Below are positions 7,632 through 13,775 of a DNA stretch of 31,034 nt, in pieces. The stretch comes from an uncultured Bilophila sp. Lineage in GTDB: Bacteria; Desulfobacterota; Desulfovibrionia; Desulfovibrionales; Desulfovibrionaceae. The position numbers were made by a program, and so were the translations under genes. Below the pieces are notes generated by a model, which was given only the letters and a program-made list of their open reading frames with translations, ran no database searches and was not told where the DNA came from. The stretch's first letter is position 1; every line of letters starts with the position of its first letter. The stretch is taken from positions 1-31,034 of the forward strand of contig CAJUHZ010000028.1 in assembly GCA_910585945.1 (NCBI GenBank). The letters are read 5' to 3'.

Positions 7632-7708
7632 GCGCCCGTAGCTCAGGTGGATAGAGCAGATGCCTTCTAAGCATCCGGCCGGGAGTTCGAATCTCTCCGG
7701 GCGCGCCA
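7632..7708 (+). tRNA. tRNA-Arg (anticodon UCU)
   Basis: A complete 77-base cloverleaf. The acceptor arms GCGCCCG and CGGGCGC pair perfectly, the D stem is GCTC/GAGC, the anticodon stem GATGC/GCATC encloses CTTCTAA (anticodon TCT), the T arm holds TTCGAAT, and CCA is encoded. It would read AGA codons. Confidence 0.97.
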
Positions 7709-7817
7709 GACATTTCAGGCGGTTATTGCATTGCAGTGACCACCTTGCTTTTTGGGCATATGCCGGCATCGCCGGAAGAGCTTCTGTGATCTGTTGTGAG
7801 GCCGCACGAAAAATGAG

Positions 7818-7857
7818 AACGTGCCGGAGCGGATTTTTTGCTCTGGCACGTTTTTTT
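7818..7857 (+). terminator. Rho-independent terminator after tRNA-Arg
   Basis: AACGTGCC and GGCACGTT form the outer stem and GGAGC/GCTCT an inner one around a T-rich loop; TTTTTTT follows. It lies 110 bases after the tRNA, with no gene between. Confidence 0.85.
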
Positions 7858-7979
7858 GTACAGCACTCGCGTTGTATTCCCGCGTGTCCCAAAACGCGCT
7901 CATTTTCAGCCCTCGATTATCCATAGGTCAAAGCCCAATGGCCGATAGGCATGAGGTCGCCTTCCTTGTCAGGCGCGCT

Positions 7980-8008
7980 TTGACAAGCCGCCCGAACGTG
8001 CGTAGTTG
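7980..8008 (+). promoter_or_regulatory. Promoter of DUF1640 copy 1
   Basis: TTGACA, 17 bases, TAGTTG. The block TTTGACAAGCCGCC plus the similar AAcGTGCgTAG is shared with the promoter of copy 3 at 10785-10813 on the other strand. This argues that the upstream regions are duplicated together with the genes. Confidence 0.55.
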
Positions 8009-8028
8009 AAACCATACAGGAGGCCGTC

Positions 8029-8297
8029 ATGACCGCCATTACCTTTGATACGCTGGCATACAGCAAGACGCTTCAGGATGCCGGGATGCCCGTGAGCAGG
8101 CGGATGCCCTGGCGAATGCCCAAAAAAAGGCCATTGATGAAATGGTCACAGCCAGGGAACTTGCCGCCAGGGCTGATATTCAGGACGTGCGTCTTGAAAT
8201 TGAAAAGGTGAGATCCGAACTGCTCAAATGGCAACTCGGCATCGGGCTGGCCCTTGCTGCGATCATGGCCAAGGGCTTTGGCTGGCTCGGGTTTTAG
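8029..8297 (+). pseudogene. Frameshifted DUF1640/CCDC90-like coiled-coil gene (copy 1)
   Basis: The reading frame begins MTAITFDTLAYSKTLQDAG, like the intact paralogs at 8713 and 10660, with AGGAGG at a good distance. After GGGATG the homology moves to another frame: AREQADALANAQ, then ADIQDVRLEIEKVRSELLKW and a hydrophobic end MAKGFGWLGF, up to TAG 8297. About 12 residues of the paralogs are missing at the break, so one deletion of a length not divisible by three explains it. The unshifted frame stops at 8211 after 60 codons. The promoter and terminator are intact. The stalk is 20 residues, the shortest of the three. A sequencing error is possible but would not explain the missing residues. 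Confidence 0.75.
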
Positions 8298-8344
8298 GCG
8301 TCGCTTCACGGCTTTTTTCCTGCCCCGCTCCGGCGGGGCTTTTT
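8261..8344 (+). repeat. 84-base direct duplication, first copy
   Basis: Positions 8261-8344 match 9027-9110 with a single C/T difference. The block spans the last codons of the DUF1640 gene, the stop, the spacer and the terminator. The upstream parts of the genes are much less alike, which points to recent gene conversion or selection on this end. Confidence 0.85.
8322..8344 (+). terminator. Terminator of DUF1640 copy 1
   Basis: GCCCCGC-TCCG-GCGGGGC followed by TTTTT. The same terminator occurs at 9088-9110 as part of an 84-base duplicated block. Confidence 0.88.
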
Positions 8345-8419
8345 GATGAATGGGCATATCCGAACGGAATAGGTGACGGTTACCTCTTTTGATGCAGCGA
8401 CAATAAATGTATCGCCATT

Positions 8420-8638
8420 TTACAGTAAATGGAAAGCAGTGGACCCTGACAGCGCCCGTGGCTGTCGCCAGCCTGCCAGAGGAGAGAGTAACGTCATTGG
8501 CTGATATGTAAAAATATCTGCTGGTGATGTTTCCGAAGTGTTGATCTTCTCCCGAATCTTGCGCTCAATGATGAACTCAAGCTGATTGAAGGGTGTGGCG
8601 GCGGCAAAGGCGTCGCGCCGGCCGCGATTTTCGCTCAT
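8420..8638 (-). CDS. Small ORF, possible phage-protein fragment
   Basis: A 72-codon frame from ATG 8638 with GGAG five bases upstream. The first half, RRDAFAAATPFNQLEFIIERKIREKI, reads like a structured helix and recalls N-terminal segments of phage baseplate proteins; that link is from memory and weak. The second half looks like random translation. Its start lies beside the -35 region of the divergent DUF1640 gene. It may be a truncated remnant near a tRNA gene. Confidence 0.3.
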   Translation of the reverse strand: MSENRGRRDAFAAATPFNQLEFIIERKIREKINTSETSPADIFTYQPMTLLSPLAGWRQPRALSGSTAFHLL

Positions 8639-8661
8639 GCGCGCTCCGATTCGGCCTGTCC

Positions 8662-8691
8662 TTGACATTCGTCGGTTTTGCAGTGAACTAT
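8662..8691 (+). promoter_or_regulatory. Possible promoter of DUF1640 copy 2
   Basis: TTGACA (8662-8667) is followed, with an 18-base spacer, by AACTAT. The -35 is perfect and the -10 is poor. It stands 45 bases before the GGGGAGG site and the ATG at 8713. Confidence 0.35.
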
Positions 8692-8712
8692 GCAGGAAAT
8701 GGGGAGGTTCTC

Positions 8713-9063
8713 ATGACCGCCGTGACATTTGATGCGCTCGACTATTTTGAAAGGCTGAAAGCCGCGGGAGTGCCTGAAGCCCAGGCGAAAGTTCAGGCCG
8801 AAACCCTGCGCCGGCAGGCAGACGCGCAGGCCGCCGCCCTGCAAAGGGCGCTGGACAAATACGATGAGGCCAGCCGCAAGGATCTTGCCACAAAGGGCGA
8901 TATCCAGGACGTGCGTACGGAAATTCAGGATGTGCGTAATGAAGTTCAGGACGTGCGCCTTGAGATGAAGTCCATGGAGATGCGGTTGCTGAAGTGGCAA
9001 ATAGGAATTGCCGCCGCCACAATCACGATCATGGCCAAGGGCTTTGGCTGGCTCGGGTTTTAG
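8713..9063 (+). CDS. DUF1640/CCDC90-like membrane-anchored coiled-coil protein (copy 2)
   Basis: A 116-aa protein of the bacterial family related to mitochondrial MCUR1/CCDC90 (head, stalk, membrane anchor; family assignment from memory). The head is MTAVTFDALDYFERLKAAGV and a helical region; the stalk starts at DIQDVRT and runs as heptads; the C-terminus IGIAAATITIMAKGFGWLGF is a membrane helix. The molecular function in bacteria is not known to me. The stalk is 34 residues, the longest of three paralogs here. GGGGAGG precedes ATG 8713 by about six bases, and the open frame upstream is not used. A terminator follows directly. Confidence 0.85.
   Translation: MTAVTFDALDYFERLKAAGVPEAQAKVQAETLRRQADAQAAALQRALDKYDEASRKDLATKGDIQDVRTEIQDVRNEVQDVRLEMKSMEMRLLKWQIGIAAATITIMAKGFGWLGF
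8899..8961 (+). repeat. Three tandem 21-base units coding for heptads
   Basis: Units at 8899-8919, 8920-8940 and 8941-8961 encode DIQDVRT, EIQDVRN and EVQDVRL. Each unit is one heptad of the coiled-coil stalk. The related genes have fewer units, so gain or loss of a 21-base unit would explain the length differences. Confidence 0.8.
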
Positions 9064-9110
9064 GCGTCGCTTCACGGCTTTTTTTCTGCCCCGCTCCGGC
9101 GGGGCTTTTT
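9027..9110 (+). repeat. 84-base direct duplication, second copy
   Basis: This is the partner of 8261-8344, with 83 of 84 bases identical. It includes the terminator GCCCCGC-TCCG-GCGGGGC-TTTTT at 9088-9110 that ends DUF1640 copy 2. Confidence 0.85.
9088..9110 (+). terminator. Terminator of DUF1640 copy 2
   Basis: A seven-pair GC stem with a TCCG loop, followed by TTTTT. It lies 25 bases after the stop codon. Confidence 0.88.
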
Positions 9111-9208
9111 CGTTTATTGAAACCGGCAGAACAACGCGGGTCACGCTTGAAGACTTGGACAGGCTGTGAATATTGAGCTTTCGGATCAGGGCAAAACAGA
9201 TATATGCG

Positions 9209-9357
9209 TTAGAGCAATTTTTCATAAAAAATTGCTCTGGCGGACGCGTATAAGCGGACGCCCGCGCCGTAATGAGCTTGAAAACCGCGCTTTTCAAGCG
9301 AAATGAAGGCAGCGAAGCGTTTAAAATTTGAAAAAATTCAAACGCAAAATGCTCTAA
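9209..9357. repeat. R2 element, 149 bp, MITE-like
   Basis: The ends are inverted: TTAGAGCA at 9209 and TGCTCTAA at 9357, each continued by a TTTT/AAAA run. Inside the left end ATTTTT and AAAAAT form a hairpin, and near the right end GCGTTT and AAACGC enclose another. No protein is encoded. A variant of the right half occurs at 30855-30918. Between 9111 and 9478 this element and the terminator below are the only features I see. Confidence 0.6.
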
Positions 9358-9414
9358 GAGATGATGGGGATAGGTCTCTATGTGAGACCGTACGCAAAAT
9401 AAATGCCTTCCGTG

Positions 9415-9456
9415 TAAAATAAAAGAGCGTGTCAGAGCGTTTTTCTGCTTCGACAC
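9415..9456 (-). terminator. Terminator of the EFR1 gene
   Basis: On the minus strand GTGTCGAAGC and GCTCTGACAC pair with a short mismatch, and CTCTTTTATTTT follows. It stands about 23 bases after the stop at 9479. Confidence 0.7.
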
Positions 9457-9478
9457 ATGTTTATTGGAATTTTCCAGT

Positions 9479-10297
9479 TCATGCAAATACGACAGGCTCC
9501 GCACGGCGGGCGTATGTCCGCTCCAGATCGGCCTTGTGAAAGAGGTAGCCGGCATCGTCGTAATATTTTGCATGGACAGGGCATTTCTTGATGCATGCTC
9601 CGCATTTGATGCAGACGCCGATGACGTTCCGCACATTTTCCGGGTCAATCGAGGCCATAGGGCAAACGCGCGCGCACAGACCGCAGCCCGTGCATGTGTC
9701 TTTTGTTTTGGGCTTGACCTTTCGGATATCAATCCGCTCGCCGTTTTCGTTCTTTGGCTGGTAATAGCCTGCAAGCGGACCTTCATTGTCGAGACGAACC
9801 GGACTTGTCGTCTGCCCCGCGCGCAACGCGGCTACAATGCTTTTCGCAAAGCGGGTCGCCACGTCCAGATCGTTTTTGTCCGGCCTGCCCTGCCCGAGCG
9901 TGCGGGAAAAGGCGTGTTCGCCTACGAACGCGCCGGCGGCGATCGTCCGGAACCCACGTTCTTCCAGAATATCGCGGAGTTCCTTGAGCGCCTCGTCGTG
10001 GTTGCGGTTGCCGAAAACAACTACCGGCACGGCCAGCGCCCGATTGCCCTCCAGTGTTTGCAAATACGGGAGCAGCACATTGGGGACGCGCCCGGCATAT
10101 ACGGGCACGCCAAAAACCGCCAGGCTGTCCTCTTCAAAACACGCCGCCCGTTGCCGTGCCGGCGGGAGGGTCCAGTCAAAGCGCTGTTCTGGCGTTTGCA
10201 GGTTCGCGGCAAGGCATCCGGCAATGTGCGTGACCACCCTTTCCGTTGTTCCCGTGGGGCTGAAATACGAAGCCCAAACGCGCTTGATGTCCATCAT
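9479..10297 (-). CDS. EFR1-type flavodoxin-ferredoxin electron carrier
   Basis: A 272-aa soluble redox protein. The N-terminus is a flavodoxin-like fold with a phosphate loop YFSPTGTTERVV (FMN expected). At about residues 200-245 two ferredoxin motifs follow, CTGCGLCARVCP and CIKCGACIKKCP, each suited to one [4Fe-4S] cluster. Such proteins move low-potential electrons in anaerobes; the partner is unknown. The start MMD has AAGGA five bases upstream, and the second ATG is an equal possibility. It follows DUF1640 copy 3 by 45 bases on the same strand, so the two may be co-transcribed. A terminator follows. Confidence 0.88.
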   Translation of the reverse strand: MMDIKRVWASYFSPTGTTERVVTHIAGCLAANLQTPEQRFDWTLPPARQRAACFEEDSLAVFGVPVYAGRVPNVLLPYLQTLEGNRALAVPVVVFGNRNHDEALKELRDILEERGFRTIAAGAFVGEHAFSRTLGQGRPDKNDLDVATRFAKSIVAALRAGQTTSPVRLDNEGPLAGYYQPKNENGERIDIRKVKPKTKDTCTGCGLCARVCPMASIDPENVRNVIGVCIKCGACIKKCPVHAKYYDDAGYLFHKADLERTYARRAEPVVFA

Positions 10298-10342
10298 CCG
10301 TTTCCTTGTCTGAGGGCAGTCCCCGACGGGACGATACGGCAG

Positions 10343-10660
10343 TCAGAAACCGATCCAGCCGAAGCCCTTCGCCATGATGGCGGCAAGGGCGAGAGCAATG
10401 CCGAACTGCCATTTGAGCAGGCGGAGTTCAAGGGCTTTCATGTCCGCACGGACTTTTTCAATTTCAAGGCGCACGCCCTGAATATCGCCTTTGGAGGCAA
10501 GTTCCTTGTCCCTGTCGTCCAGAATTTTCTGCACAGCCGCGCTTTGCGTTTCCGCGTGTTCCCGCAGCAGTTCGGCCTGAGCTTCGGCCTGCTGACGGGT
10601 GAATCCGGCGGCTTCGAGCCTTTTTGCATACCCCAGGGTATCAAAAGTTGTGGTGGTCAT
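10343..10660 (-). CDS. DUF1640/CCDC90-like membrane-anchored coiled-coil protein (copy 3)
   Basis: A 105-aa paralog of the genes at 8029 and 8713, on the opposite strand. It has the head MTTTTFDTLGYAKRLEAAGF, a stalk of 27 residues from DIQGVRL, and the hydrophobic end MAKGFGWIGF. ATG 10660 has AGGAGG six bases upstream. Its promoter closely resembles that of copy 1, but an R3 hairpin repeat lies between the -10 box and the ribosome site, giving a leader of over 100 bases instead of about 15. The EFR1 gene is 45 bases downstream. The function is unknown; proximity to EFR1 may be chance. Confidence 0.85.
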   Translation of the reverse strand: MTTTTFDTLGYAKRLEAAGFTRQQAEAQAELLREHAETQSAAVQKILDDRDKELASKGDIQGVRLEIEKVRADMKALELRLLKWQFGIALALAAIMAKGFGWIGF

Positions 10661-10696
10661 GATGACCTCCTGCATGATTCAGCCAGTGTCTGATTG

Positions 10697-10760
10697 CGAA
10701 AAAACGTGGTTTTTTCGTTCACTCATGGCGACTGCGCCGCCGCGAGACCCTTACGGGTTC
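10697..10760 (-). repeat. R3 hairpin repeat, copy 2, in the leader of DUF1640 copy 3
   Basis: CGAAAAAAC-GTG-GTTTTTTCG is a perfect 9-bp stem, followed by CTCATGGCGACTGCGCCGCC and CCCTTACGGGTTC. It matches the R3 copy at 4310-4361 in order and orientation. Next to the leader of DUF1640 copy 1 it looks like an insertion. Confidence 0.6.
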
Positions 10761-10784
10761 TGTAGTGTCCACGTTTGCAAGTAA

Positions 10785-10813
10785 ACGCTAGGCACATTGA
10801 GGCGGCTTGTCAA
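10785..10813 (-). promoter_or_regulatory. Promoter of DUF1640 copy 3
   Basis: On the minus strand TTGACA, 17 bases and TAGCGT. The -35 and the following AAGCCGCC are identical to those of copy 1. It lies about 125 bases from the ATG because of the R3 repeat. Confidence 0.5.
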
Positions 10814-10866
10814 AGTGTGGGGGGAGGGCAGGCTTGCGGATGTTTGTATTGTGGCGTTGTTTTGTC

Positions 10867-10956
10867 TGGCGGAAGGGGAGGGATTTGAACCCCCGGTGGA
10901 GTCACCCCCACAACGGTTTTCAAGACCGCCGCATTAAGCCGCTCTGCCACCCTTCC
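10867..10956 (-). tRNA. tRNA-Ser (anticodon UGA)
   Basis: A 90-base type II tRNA. The acceptor arms GGAAGGG and CCCTTCC pair perfectly, the anticodon stem GCGGT/ACCGT encloses CTTGAAA (anticodon TGA), a long variable arm follows (GTGGGGGTGACTCCAC), the T loop is TTCAAAT and CCA is encoded. It reads UCA codons. Confidence 0.97.
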
Positions 10957-10994
10957 GCGCTGGCCGCGCCGCGTATGCGGCAAACGACAGGGAC

Positions 10995-11024
10995 ACCTTA
11001 CCGCAGCGCCCGAGTTGAGGTCAA
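10995..11024 (-). promoter_or_regulatory. Possible tRNA-Ser promoter
   Basis: On the minus strand TTGACC is followed, with an 18-base spacer, by TAAGGT. Transcription would start about 30 bases before the tRNA. Confidence 0.4.
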
Positions 11025-11148
11025 GGCGATCGTGCGATTGCCCGGGCGATTGCCCTGGGGGCTGCTCCGTGCGGTTTTGCCCCTCCTCGAATCAGGGCTG
11101 GATTTTTTTTGTCCGGGATGATATGGAGGAAGAAGGGGGACTTTCGGA

Positions 11149-12867
11149 ATGGCTTTTTCATGGAAGCAGGCGTTCAGCAAGGGGGCATTTCCCTGGACTG
11201 GCGGAAACGCTTTTTCCGACGTCATTGAAATCACGGGCCTGGAAGCGCTCAAGCGCTTTCTGGACGAGGCGCACATCAAATGTTGCCTGCTCCGCCCCTG
11301 GTGCGAAACGGAAGCGTACCCCCTGGTGGAAGCAAAGGATCTCCTCCCTTCCTTTGAAACCGAACTGTGGGAGTACAAGGGCTTGCCCGGGTTTTCCATG
11401 GTGGCCTTTGATCGCCCGCTGGAAAGCTTCAGCGAGATATTTCAGTACGACATCCTGCATCCTGTCATGAGCGACCTCAGCTCTGCCGAAGGCGCGTTCT
11501 GCCCCCTGGAAACCCACGTCATCGCGCGCAATGTGCAGACCTTTCAGAGCCGTTTGCCGAAGCGTCTGCAGGACGCGTTCCGGAGCGAATTTCAGCGGGT
11601 GGACACGGCGTTGCTCGACTACTACCCGGCCCTCATGTCGTACATCGTCAATATGGATCGCGCGCATGTCTTCGCCACGGACCGTTTCGGGCATTTTCAT
11701 CTGGCCGGTCTGTTCGCTTCCTTTCCTTCCGACATGGACGGTGAAGTGAAGCGCTTCGGCCTGCGCATCGGCAAGTTCCGCTTTGGCGACAATGAGATGT
11801 ACGAGCGCAACCGGCCTTTCGTCTATCAATTCCTGATGGAACTGTACGGTTTTCCCGTGGCTTCGGAGCGCCGCACTTCCGCCTGTCTTTTCGCCCGCCG
11901 TCTGCACAAGCTCGGTGAACGGTTCATGATCCGGGTGCTGGGCCAGTCGGATCGCGTGATCACGACGATCTGGAACAATGGCGAGAACCGCCCCTATCCG
12001 CGGGTGGAGAAGATCGCGCTGATCAGGGTGGACCCGGAGCAGAAGGAACTTATCCGCATCATTGACGAGAAGGGCTATTTTGTCGATCGGGAACAGCGCG
12101 TGGTGATCGTGCGCATTCTTTACAAGCAGCACAGCTACAATCCCGACAACGTGCGCCAGGATCGCGCCCTGTCCGTGGAACGGCAGGAACTGATCCATCC
12201 ATTCACGGGGCAGGGTCTGTCCGACGTGAATGTGGTCAAGGACACGACTACCATGATCCTCCGCCTCAACGACATGGTGCGTGGCGAATATGTGGGGCGT
12301 GTGGTCTACAAGCGGACGGAGCTTGTGGAAAATACGGATACGGATGAAAAGCGCCTCAAGTTTCTGTACGCGTGGCTGGCCAAGAACCAGCGCCGCATCA
12401 TCGGCTACAGCGACGATTTTTACGCCAGCGCGACACGGGTGCTTGACGCGTACCTGAAGAACCCCGACAATCAGGATGCGTTTGAGCCGTACAACGATCT
12501 GTATCAGGAAGTCATGAGCCGGTACGCCTATATCCGCCAGGCGCGCACCGTGCGGTATCTCGAAGATATCGCGGCGCGATCCTACAAGGGGGAAAGACTG
12601 GGGTACGGGCGGATGCTTGCCGAGGCAATCAATCTCTTGCGCGATCTCAAGTTTGAACTGGGCAATTACTTTGAACCCCTGGTGCAGAGCGTGCTGCACA
12701 ATATTGAAAGCATTCTCGACAACCGTTATCTGCGCCGCACCTATATTGAGAATCAGGAAGAACGGCTGAGCAGGGCGGGGATGGAGATTCGCAAAAACTA
12801 CGGCCGGCTTGTCAGCCTGCGGGACGAATTCGAGTCCGTCCGCAAATCGCGGCGGCCCGCGGCCTGA
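11149..12867 (+). CDS. Large conserved-looking protein of unknown function (572 aa)
   Basis: I do not recognise this family. The protein is soluble-looking: no signal peptide, no membrane segment and no nucleotide-binding loop. It is rich in Arg, Glu, Tyr and Phe. The last 100 residues are mainly helical and charged (YIENQEERLSRAGMEIRKNY) and may form a coiled coil. Codon use matches the neighbours, the frame is long and clean, and GGGGGA stands eight bases before ATG 11149, so it is a real gene. It lies after tRNA-Ser on the other strand and 80 bases before rsmE. A link to RNA or translation would only be a guess from context. Confidence 0.8.
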   Translation: MAFSWKQAFSKGAFPWTGGNAFSDVIEITGLEALKRFLDEAHIKCCLLRPWCETEAYPLVEAKDLLPSFETELWEYKGLPGFSMVAFDRPLESFSEIFQYDILHPVMSDLSSAEGAFCPLETHVIARNVQTFQSRLPKRLQDAFRSEFQRVDTALLDYYPALMSYIVNMDRAHVFATDRFGHFHLAGLFASFPSDMDGEVKRFGLRIGKFRFGDNEMYERNRPFVYQFLMELYGFPVASERRTSACLFARRLHKLGERFMIRVLGQSDRVITTIWNNGENRPYPRVEKIALIRVDPEQKELIRIIDEKGYFVDREQRVVIVRILYKQHSYNPDNVRQDRALSVERQELIHPFTGQGLSDVNVVKDTTTMILRLNDMVRGEYVGRVVYKRTELVENTDTDEKRLKFLYAWLAKNQRRIIGYSDDFYASATRVLDAYLKNPDNQDAFEPYNDLYQEVMSRYAYIRQARTVRYLEDIAARSYKGERLGYGRMLAEAINLLRDLKFELGNYFEPLVQSVLHNIESILDNRYLRRTYIENQEERLSRAGMEIRKNYGRLVSLRDEFESVRKSRRPAA

Positions 12868-12947
12868 GAGCAGGCGTCCTGAGAATGCGCGGCCTGCACG
12901 GACTGGTGAAGTGAAACGCGGGAAGGCCACAACCCCGGGGAGACCCC

Positions 12948-13775
12948 ATGCCTGTTGACGAGAGCAAACGTAATGATCCGGCCTGGAACGATCACCGGAC
13001 CTTTTTTCTTCCCCCCGCGGCATGGCGGCCGCCCTACGAACTGGATGCGGGGGAGACGCGCCATCTGACCCGCGTTCTCCGTCTGGGGCCGGGCGAGGAA
13101 ATCCGGGTGCTGGATGGGGAAGGGCGCGAGGGAATCTTTGTGGTGGAGGCGTGTGACAGACACCGCACGCGTCTGCGCCTTGTGGAAGAATGGCGGCATC
13201 CCCGCCCGCATTCCCGCGTCATTCTGGCCGCCGGCTGGACCAAGGCGGCGCGGCGCGGCTGGTTTCTGGAAAAAGCGGTTGAATTCGAGGCCGAGGGCGT
13301 CTGGCTCTGGCAGGCGGAGCGGAGCCAGTTCCCCACGCCGGAGGATATCAGGACATCGTGGCGGGATCAGCTTGTGGCCGGGGCCAAGCAGTGCCGCAAT
13401 CCCTGGCTTCCCGAATTGCGCATTTTTTCCGGCGGCGTGGAGGAACTGCTTGCCGGCGTTGCCGCTCTGGAAGCGGAGCGCGGGGCAATCCGCAAGGTTG
13501 TTCTGCTGGAGGAGGGGCTGGGCGCGCCCCTGCCGCTCACGCCGGATCGTCTGGCCGAACCCGGAACCACTCTTTGCGTCGTGGGGCCGGAAGGCGGCTT
13601 CACCCCCCGTGAGGCGGATCGCCTTCAGGCCGGGGGCTTTGAACCTGTCACCCTGGGCAAGCGGGTGCTCCGCTGGGAAACAGCCGCGATGCTCTGCCTT
13701 GGCCTGTACTGGTGGCGGCGGGAGCTGGCCGACTCTAAAACTCCGGCGGCAGGGCCAGCATTTCCGCGTAGGTGA
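12948..13775 (+). CDS. rsmE: 16S rRNA (uracil1498-N3)-methyltransferase
   Basis: A 275-aa SPOUT methyltransferase that uses S-adenosylmethionine to methylate U1498 of 16S rRNA in the 30S subunit. The N-terminal PUA-like part has HLTRVLRLGPGEEI. The C-terminal knot has LCVVGPEGGFTPREAD and the family end motif LGKRVLRWETAAM. The length is slightly above the usual 240-250 residues because of N- and C-terminal tails. GGGGAGA precedes ATG 12948. The last 41 bases overlap the 3' end of the opposite gene at 13735, so the tail AGPAFPRR is also antisense coding sequence of that gene. Confidence 0.93.
   Translation: MPVDESKRNDPAWNDHRTFFLPPAAWRPPYELDAGETRHLTRVLRLGPGEEIRVLDGEGREGIFVVEACDRHRTRLRLVEEWRHPRPHSRVILAAGWTKAARRGWFLEKAVEFEAEGVWLWQAERSQFPTPEDIRTSWRDQLVAGAKQCRNPWLPELRIFSGGVEELLAGVAALEAERGAIRKVVLLEEGLGAPLPLTPDRLAEPGTTLCVVGPEGGFTPREADRLQAGGFEPVTLGKRVLRWETAAMLCLGLYWWRRELADSKTPAAGPAFPRR

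Noticed and set aside
7458..7892. Minus-strand open frame of 144 codons
   Set aside because: It runs antisense through tRNA-Arg and the terminator, so it is not a gene.
8029..8297. Programmed frameshift in DUF1640 copy 1
   Set aside because: There is no slippery site at the break, and a block of head residues is missing, so a deletion is simpler.
11158..13023. Long minus-strand open frame of 621 codons
   Set aside because: It is antisense to the 572-aa gene and rsmE. It has no ribosome site, and the codon pattern fits the plus-strand genes.
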